From IMG/VR virus record IMGVR_UViG_3300034198_000840, positions 1 to 26,445 of that record: a DNA stretch of 26,445 nt. The stretch is one strand, 5' to 3'. The notes under the pieces were generated by a model. The model made no database searches, was not told the DNA's origin, and was given only the letters and a program-made list of their open reading frames with translations. The number at the start of each line of letters is the position of its first letter. Position 1 is the stretch's first letter. A program made the position numbers and the translations under genes. Origin of the DNA: a virus. Below, one piece after another: positions 22,389-26,445 of the stretch.

Positions 22389-23828
22389 ATGGGAGTACCC
22401 ATATCCAATGTGACCAGGCGTGTAGTTTATGCGGCTAGTGGAACTGGCCCATATAACTTTACGTTTGAGATCCTGACCGCTACGGATATCGCTGTCTATC
22501 GCGATAACACGTTGCTCACCCTAACTACAAACTACACCGTTACTATCAATAGTAATGGCACTGGTTTTGTTACGCTGACTGCTACACCTACTGGTGCAAC
22601 TCAGATTGCTATCGTTGGCAACCGAAGCATTCAGCGCACCACAGACTTTGTTACTGGCGGTGACTTCTTTGCCAACACAGTTAATGATGAGCTAGACCAG
22701 CAAACAATCTTTGCTCAGCAAAATGCTGAAGGTTTGCAGCGTGCGCTCCAGGCACCACAGACAGATCCAACATCTATCAACATGACATTACCTGGCAAGG
22801 CATCAAGAGCCGGTAAGTATCTTGCGTTTGATGTGGATGGTAATCCTACTCCTGGTCCAACTTCCACTGCTGTTGATGTTGTAGCGAACATTGCTGCTGA
22901 TGTTACTACTGTTGCTGGCATCAGCACCAAGGTAACTACAGTTGCTGGACAGTCGGCACAGATTAATACTCTGGCTCCTATATCAGCAAACATTACTACT
23001 GTTGCAAATATTGCTCCTAGCGTAGTAACTGTGGCCTCATTAAACTCTGCACAGCTAACAGCGCTTGCTGGTGCCACTGCCAATATGGCGGTGCTTGCTC
23101 CCATTGCTACACAGATTACAAATGTATCAAGCATTAGCACCCAGGTTGTACAGGTTGCTGCGCTTAGTTCTACAAACTTAAATGCTGTTGCTGGACAGAC
23201 TGCAAACATTGCCGCGCTTGGCGCTATCAGCCCACAGATAACTACAGTAGCAAGTCAGTCTACACAGATTAGCACAGTGGCAGGTCAGTCTACCCAGATT
23301 GGATTGCTGGCATTACGCACTGCTGACTTAGCTGCGCTTGGCCCTATTAGTGCTGACATTACCACCGTATCTGCAAACATTGGTGCAGTACAAAGCGCAA
23401 GTACAAACGCATTAACTGCTCAGTCTGCGGCTACATCTGCAAGCATTAGCGCACTATCTGCATCATCTAGTGCAACATCTGCCAGCGCATCTGCTACTGC
23501 TGCGGCTGCAAACTACGATAGTTTTGATGATCGATATCTTGGAGCTAAGTCTAGCGCACCATCTGTAGACAATGATGGCAATGCATTGCTAACAGGTGCG
23601 CTGTATTGGAACTCTACATCTAATCTACTTTTTATCTGGACAGGATCTAGTTGGGACCAGGCTGCATTTTCTGTTAGCGGTGCAGTCACAAGTTTTAATA
23701 CGCGAACAGGTGCAGTTACATTAAGCAGCACTGACGTTACAAATGCACTTACTTTTACACCGGCAACTGCCGCCTCTGTTTCTGCCATCCCAGATCCTGT
23801 TGCGATGGCCTTGGTTTTTGGGAGTTAA
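22389..23828 (+). CDS. Tail fibre with T7-type N-terminal domain, 479 aa
   Basis: The ATG at 22389 is preceded by AGGAAGGG; a TTG at 22383 is less likely. The first 110 residues carry the Phage_T7_tail (PF03906) attachment domain, with YNFTFEILTATDIAVYRDN and VGNRSIQRTTDF. Sixteen decapeptide-like repeats follow (residues 167-329), then a Ser/Ala-rich stretch, then DDRYLGAKSSAPSVDNDG and a WTGSSW segment, and a SFNTRTGAVTLSS motif; these are widespread in phage fibres. The C-terminus ends early, without an enzyme or chaperone domain. It joins the tail through the N-terminus and carries further receptor-binding proteins. Confidence 0.85.
   Translation: MGVPISNVTRRVVYAASGTGPYNFTFEILTATDIAVYRDNTLLTLTTNYTVTINSNGTGFVTLTATPTGATQIAIVGNRSIQRTTDFVTGGDFFANTVNDELDQQTIFAQQNAEGLQRALQAPQTDPTSINMTLPGKASRAGKYLAFDVDGNPTPGPTSTAVDVVANIAADVTTVAGISTKVTTVAGQSAQINTLAPISANITTVANIAPSVVTVASLNSAQLTALAGATANMAVLAPIATQITNVSSISTQVVQVAALSSTNLNAVAGQTANIAALGAISPQITTVASQSTQISTVAGQSTQIGLLALRTADLAALGPISADITTVSANIGAVQSASTNALTAQSAATSASISALSASSSATSASASATAAAANYDSFDDRYLGAKSSAPSVDNDGNALLTGALYWNSTSNLLFIWTGSSWDQAAFSVSGAVTSFNTRTGAVTLSSTDVTNALTFTPATAASVSAIPDPVAMALVFGS
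22887..23375 (+). repeat. 16-unit decapeptide repeat in the fibre shaft
   Basis: Consensus about I-S-x-x-I-T-T-V-A-G, 10 residues with three 11-residue variants. The units run contiguously in frame over 489 bases (163 codons, residues 167-329). Hydrophobic positions 1, 5 and 8 are kept while codons vary, so the repeat is protein-level and old rather than a recent DNA duplication. It probably forms a trimeric shaft. Confidence 0.8.
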
Positions 23829-23830
23829 TC

Positions 23831-24886
23831 ATGGCATTAAAAGGCAAGCCAATTGCGATTGGCACAAGCGATACCACAATCTATACCTGCCCATCTACAC
23901 TTGAAGCATCAGTGCATGGCCTGGTGTTTGCAAACAATACTGGCAGTGCTGTAACTATTACTCTGAAAATTTATATACAGAGTTTAGGCACAACTACTAC
24001 TGTGGCTACTGGCATATCTGTTGGAGCTAACACTACCTACACTTGGCCAAAACCAATTAATGTAAATGCTGGTGACTACATACAAGCTGCTGCATCTACT
24101 GGCTCAGCACTTGTCTGCTTCTATTCTGTGTATGAAGGATCGGCTGCTGCAGCTGCAGTTGGATTCACTCCGCGAGGTGCGTGGGGATCAGGTTCAACGT
24201 ATGCAGTTAATGATGTTGTTAGTTTAAGTGGCTCAAGTTACTTGGCTATTCAAGCAAGCACCAATCAAAACCCAGCAACACAAACTGCTTACTGGTTAGT
24301 GTTAGCAGCCAAAGGTGATACAGGCTCTGGTGACGTATCTGGCCCATCTGCTTCTGTTGATTCTGAGTTGGCATTGTTTAACAGCACAACAGGCAAGTTA
24401 ATTAAACGTGCGTCACTAACTGGTTTGGTTAAGGCTACATCAGGTGTTGCGTCTGCCGCTACGGCTGGTACAGACTACGTTGCACCTAGTGGTGCATTGG
24501 GTACACCATCATCAGGCACATTAACAAACTGTACTGCTGATGGCACTGATGCAGTTGGGTTTAGAAATGTACCTATTAGCAGCAAATCCGCTGCATACAC
24601 AACGGTGCTGGCAGACTCTGGAAAAGTTATATTCCACCCATCAACAGATGCAAACGCACGAACATTCACTATTGATAGTAATGCTAACGTAGCGTATCCA
24701 TTGGGTACTGTGCTGACGTTTATTAACATGACTAGCCAAGCTGTAACGATTGCAATCACAAGTGACACAATGTATTTGGCTGGAACAGGTACTACTGGAA
24801 GTAGAACATTAGCGCTGTATGGTATGGCAACTGCAATTAAGATGACTTCTACAACGTGGCTCATTTCAGGATCGGGGTTAACCTAA
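23831..24886 (+). CDS. Fibre-type receptor-binding protein with carbohydrate-binding module, 351 aa
   Basis: GGGAG is six bases before the ATG. The N-terminal 110 residues form a beta-rich domain (ATGISVGANTTYTWPKPINV) common in phage tail proteins. Around residues 113-155 is a CBM5/12 or ChiC-like segment (RGAWGSGSTYAVNDVVSLSG, then a NPATQTAYWLVL strand) with aromatic residues that would contact sugar. Next come the fibre motifs GDVSGPSASVDSELALF and LGTPSSGTLTNCT, then a C-terminal beta domain. It is consistent with surface polysaccharide binding. The stop overlaps the next ATG, as in a co-translated receptor-binding cassette. Confidence 0.72.
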   Translation: MALKGKPIAIGTSDTTIYTCPSTLEASVHGLVFANNTGSAVTITLKIYIQSLGTTTTVATGISVGANTTYTWPKPINVNAGDYIQAAASTGSALVCFYSVYEGSAAAAAVGFTPRGAWGSGSTYAVNDVVSLSGSSYLAIQASTNQNPATQTAYWLVLAAKGDTGSGDVSGPSASVDSELALFNSTTGKLIKRASLTGLVKATSGVASAATAGTDYVAPSGALGTPSSGTLTNCTADGTDAVGFRNVPISSKSAAYTTVLADSGKVIFHPSTDANARTFTIDSNANVAYPLGTVLTFINMTSQAVTIAITSDTMYLAGTGTTGSRTLALYGMATAIKMTSTTWLISGSGLT

Positions 24887-25791
24887 TGAGTGGAGTTTTA
24901 AATTTATTGTTAAGTAGAGGCGGCGCTGCTGCCCCATCATCAGTAAGTTATCTTGTTGTTGCTGGCGGCGGCTCTGGAGGCGGAGGCGTTAGTGGCGTTG
25001 GCGGCGCGGGTGGCGGAGGCGCGGGTGGATATAGAGAGTCAACATTATCTGTTTCAGCGGGATCAAATTACACTGTAACTATTGGCGGTGGTGGGCCGCA
25101 ACATGAAGGCGGCACTTCTGGTACTAATGGTTCTGATTCTGTATTTGGTTCTATTACTTCTACTGGCGGTGGTCGAGGAGGTAGTGCCACTTCTGTAACT
25201 GCGACTGCTGGCTCATCTGGCGGCTCCGGCGGCGGGGGTCAGCCAACTGGTGGAACCGGCGCGGCTGGGGGTTCTGGAACGTCAGGCCAAGGAAATGCCG
25301 GCGGATCAGGCAACCCATCAGGCCCGAATTATGGCGGCGGCGGGGGCGGGGGCTCTGCTGCTGTTGGCGATAATGGTACGACTTTGCTTGGCGGTAACGG
25401 TGGTAGCGGCTCAAGCTCATCAATTTCAGGCTCAAGCACAGGCTACGCTGGCGGCGGCGGTGCGGCTGTTTACGATACAACGGCTGGCGGTACTCCTGGT
25501 TCTGGCGGTTTTGGAGGCGGCGGCGCTGGAACTACGGCAACAGGCGCAACTGGCTTATATGGCGTAGCGGGATCCGTAAATACTGGAGGCGGCGGCGGAG
25601 CTGGCGGCACTAAAGACAACTCAAACCAAGCTGGCGGCGGTGCTGGGGGTAGCGGTATTGTGATTATCAGTTATCCATCTACTTATGCTAATTTAGCGTC
25701 AATTGGTGGTGGTTTAACTTATACAAAAACTACGTCAGGTGGCAATACCATCTATAAGTTTACTGCTGGTACTGGCAATATTTCATGGTGA
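24886..25791 (+). CDS. Glycine-rich tail adhesin, 301 aa
   Basis: ATG at 24886, overlapping the previous TAA; upstream in-frame starts are ignored because the junction is coupled. After about 22 residues the sequence reads YLVVAGGGSGGGG and continues with many GGG runs to about residue 255, ending GGSGIVIISYPS. Such glycine-rich phage proteins can fold as polyglycine-II helix bundles, as in the adhesin gp38 of Salmonella phage S16. Variable loops between Gly runs would bind the host. The C-terminal 45 residues (GGLTYTKTTSGGNTIYKF) form a conserved beta tail. The gene is unusually GGC-rich. Confidence 0.75.
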   Translation: MSGVLNLLLSRGGAAAPSSVSYLVVAGGGSGGGGVSGVGGAGGGGAGGYRESTLSVSAGSNYTVTIGGGGPQHEGGTSGTNGSDSVFGSITSTGGGRGGSATSVTATAGSSGGSGGGGQPTGGTGAAGGSGTSGQGNAGGSGNPSGPNYGGGGGGGSAAVGDNGTTLLGGNGGSGSSSSISGSSTGYAGGGGAAVYDTTAGGTPGSGGFGGGGAGTTATGATGLYGVAGSVNTGGGGGAGGTKDNSNQAGGGAGGSGIVIISYPSTYANLASIGGGLTYTKTTSGGNTIYKFTAGTGNISW

Positions 25792-25796
25792 TTGAT

Positions 25797-26171
25797 ATGG
25801 CTCATTACGCATTTTTAGATAGCAATAATGTAGTTACAGAAGTCATTCCCGGCAAAGATGAGGGTGAAGATGGTATTGATTGGGAGCAATGGTATGGAGA
25901 TTTTCGTGGCCAAGTATGTAAACGCACTAGCTATCATACTGTAGCAAATACTCATACAAATGGCGGTACTCCGTTTCGTGGAAACTATGCCGGTATTGGA
26001 TACACATACGATCAACAGCGTGATGTATTCCTTCCGATTAAACCTTATGAAAGCTGGGTATTGAATGAAAATACCTACCAATGGCAAGCACCAACAGCTA
26101 TGCCTACTGATGGAAAAATCTATTTATGGAATGAGGAAATTCTATCCTGGGTAGAAGTTACTACTAAATAA
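25797..26171 (+). CDS. Aromatic-rich phage protein of unknown function, 124 aa
   Basis: Start chosen at ATG 25797 (MAHYAFLDSNNVV); an in-frame ATG at 25785 overlaps the previous gene. It is rich in Tyr, Trp and Phe, with MAHYAFLD, then WEQWYGDFRGQVCKRTSYHT, PFRGNYAGIGYTYD and KPYESWVLNE. From memory this pattern occurs in fibre or virion-associated small proteins of marine and cyanophage-type viruses, function unknown. Adjacent fibre and adhesin genes suggest an adhesin partner or particle protein. Confidence 0.65.
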   Translation: MAHYAFLDSNNVVTEVIPGKDEGEDGIDWEQWYGDFRGQVCKRTSYHTVANTHTNGGTPFRGNYAGIGYTYDQQRDVFLPIKPYESWVLNENTYQWQAPTAMPTDGKIYLWNEEILSWVEVTTK

Positions 26172-26184
26172 TAGGGGATAGATT

Positions 26185-26340
26185 GTGGATGACCTTGCTT
26201 TTAAATTAAACACCCATGAAGAAGTTTGCGCTATTAGATACGCAGGTATCAACGCACGTTTAAAACGTCTTGAGCAAATATTAATTGGCAGTGCTGGTGC
26301 AATTATCATGCTGCTGCTGTCGATTGTCCTGAAGGGGTAA
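26185..26340 (+). CDS. Small C-terminally anchored membrane protein (holin/XhlA-like), 51 aa
   Basis: GTG start at 26185 with AGGGGA at 26173-26178. The N-terminal 30 residues are charged (LARLKRLEQ-type, with INARLKRLEQ), and a single helix follows (IGSAGAIIMLLLSIVL) with a Lys-Gly end. A charged N-terminal helix plus one C-terminal membrane span resembles XhlA-type or class III holin proteins, but the family is not certain. Position after the fibres suits a lysis-cassette gene. It ends in TAA just upstream of a gene with ATT start. Confidence 0.6.
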   Translation: MDDLAFKLNTHEEVCAIRYAGINARLKRLEQILIGSAGAIIMLLLSIVLKG

Positions 26341-26343
26341 GAG

Positions 26344-26445
26344 ATTGATCCTCTCACTTTACTTGCGTTAGCTAATGCTGCTGTAGCTGCAGTTAAGAAA
26401 GGCTGTCAGTTATACAAAGATATTAAAGGTGCGGCTGGTGATGTA
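26344..26445 (+). CDS. Conserved-looking gene with ATT start, truncated at window end
   Basis: The frame reads (M)DPLTLLALANAAVAAVKK, then GCQLYKDIKGAAGDV, and runs off the end. After the upstream TAA no ATG, GTG or TTG occurs in frame, and the only plausible start is ATT at 26344, with AAGGGG at 26332-26337 six bases upstream. The sequence begins with a short hydrophobic helix rich in Ala, then a basic helix; similar proteins (MDP-type start, from memory) occur near phage lysis or structural genes. Function unknown. Confidence 0.5.
   Translation, partial: MDPLTLLALANAAVAAVKKGCQLYKDIKGAAGDV

Noticed and set aside
22383-22391. TTG start for the fibre gene two codons upstream of ATG 22389
   Set aside because: The ATG has normal spacing to AGGAAGGG and gives the expected MGVPISNV N-terminus.
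22715-23209. 164-residue antisense open frame opposite the fibre repeats
   Set aside because: It is a by-product of the repetitive GC-balanced repeat codons and there is no minus-strand gene elsewhere.
25160-25480. Arg/His-rich antisense frame opposite the glycine-rich adhesin
   Set aside because: Its composition is the expected complement of GGC/GGT-rich codons.
1-26445. tRNA genes, CRISPR arrays, insertion sequences, integrase or att sites
   Set aside because: None was recognised on either strand by eye; there is no regular direct repeat with unique spacers and no transposase or integrase motif.

Overview
The window is a contiguous piece of a tailed, short-tailed (podovirus-type) bacteriophage genome. 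Every supportable gene is on the + strand, genes are packed with ATGA/TAATG/TGATG junctions, and an ordered virion module fills most of the sequence. The head and tail genes resemble T7-like podoviruses: head-tail connector (gp8-like portal), Bbp19-like protein, scaffold, HK97-fold capsid, tail tubes A and B (gp11/gp12-like), three consecutive internal virion proteins (gp14/15/16-like) and a fibre with a gp17-type N-terminal domain. Unlike T7, the small and large terminase genes sit upstream of the portal and no RNA polymerase is visible, so this is a podovirus related to T7 only in its structural plan. The host cannot be read from the sequence. A lipobox protein and the podovirus tail suggest a Gram-negative host, and the many uncharacterised small genes suggest an environmental, probably aquatic, phage (inference).

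Layout. 1-940: a run of small overlapping genes, three of them cysteine-rich (possible zinc ribbons), and a tiny membrane protein. 924-1679: a winged-helix DNA-binding protein. 1680-2253: about 570 bases with no convincing gene but several hairpins and a G-rich tract, a candidate origin or control region. 2254-3613: an SSB-tail-like small protein, a small unknown, a lipoprotein, the small terminase and a one-span membrane protein. 3647-5194: large terminase with a GTG start. 5241-7889: a cupin, two coiled-coil proteins, a DUF6496-like peptide, a cysteine-rich protein with a HiPIP-like layout and a beta-rich structural protein. 7889-10873: portal, a conserved 108-residue unknown, a Bbp19-like protein and the scaffold. 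A strong tandem-hairpin terminator and a leader with a possible promoter precede the capsid gene (11099-11941) and its small partner (11956-12234). A second terminator follows, which may make the capsid pair a separately tuned transcription unit. 12306-22361: tail tubes and internal virion proteins. 22389-26171: a host-recognition cassette of T7-type fibre, carbohydrate-binding fibre, glycine-rich adhesin and an aromatic-rich protein. 26185-26445: a small C-terminally anchored membrane protein (holin or XhlA-like) and the start of a gene whose only available start codon is ATT.

How it fits together: the two terminase subunits package DNA through the portal into a scaffold-built HK97 capsid. 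The tail tubes are added to the connector, internal proteins are loaded for ejection, and the fibre and adhesin products bind the host surface. The least expected points are a possible HhH-glycosylase-like signature inside a gp15/16-region virion protein, a 16-unit decapeptide repeat in the fibre shaft, the structured non-coding block, the ATT-initiated gene, and miniature bridging reading frames at both ends of the large terminase gene.
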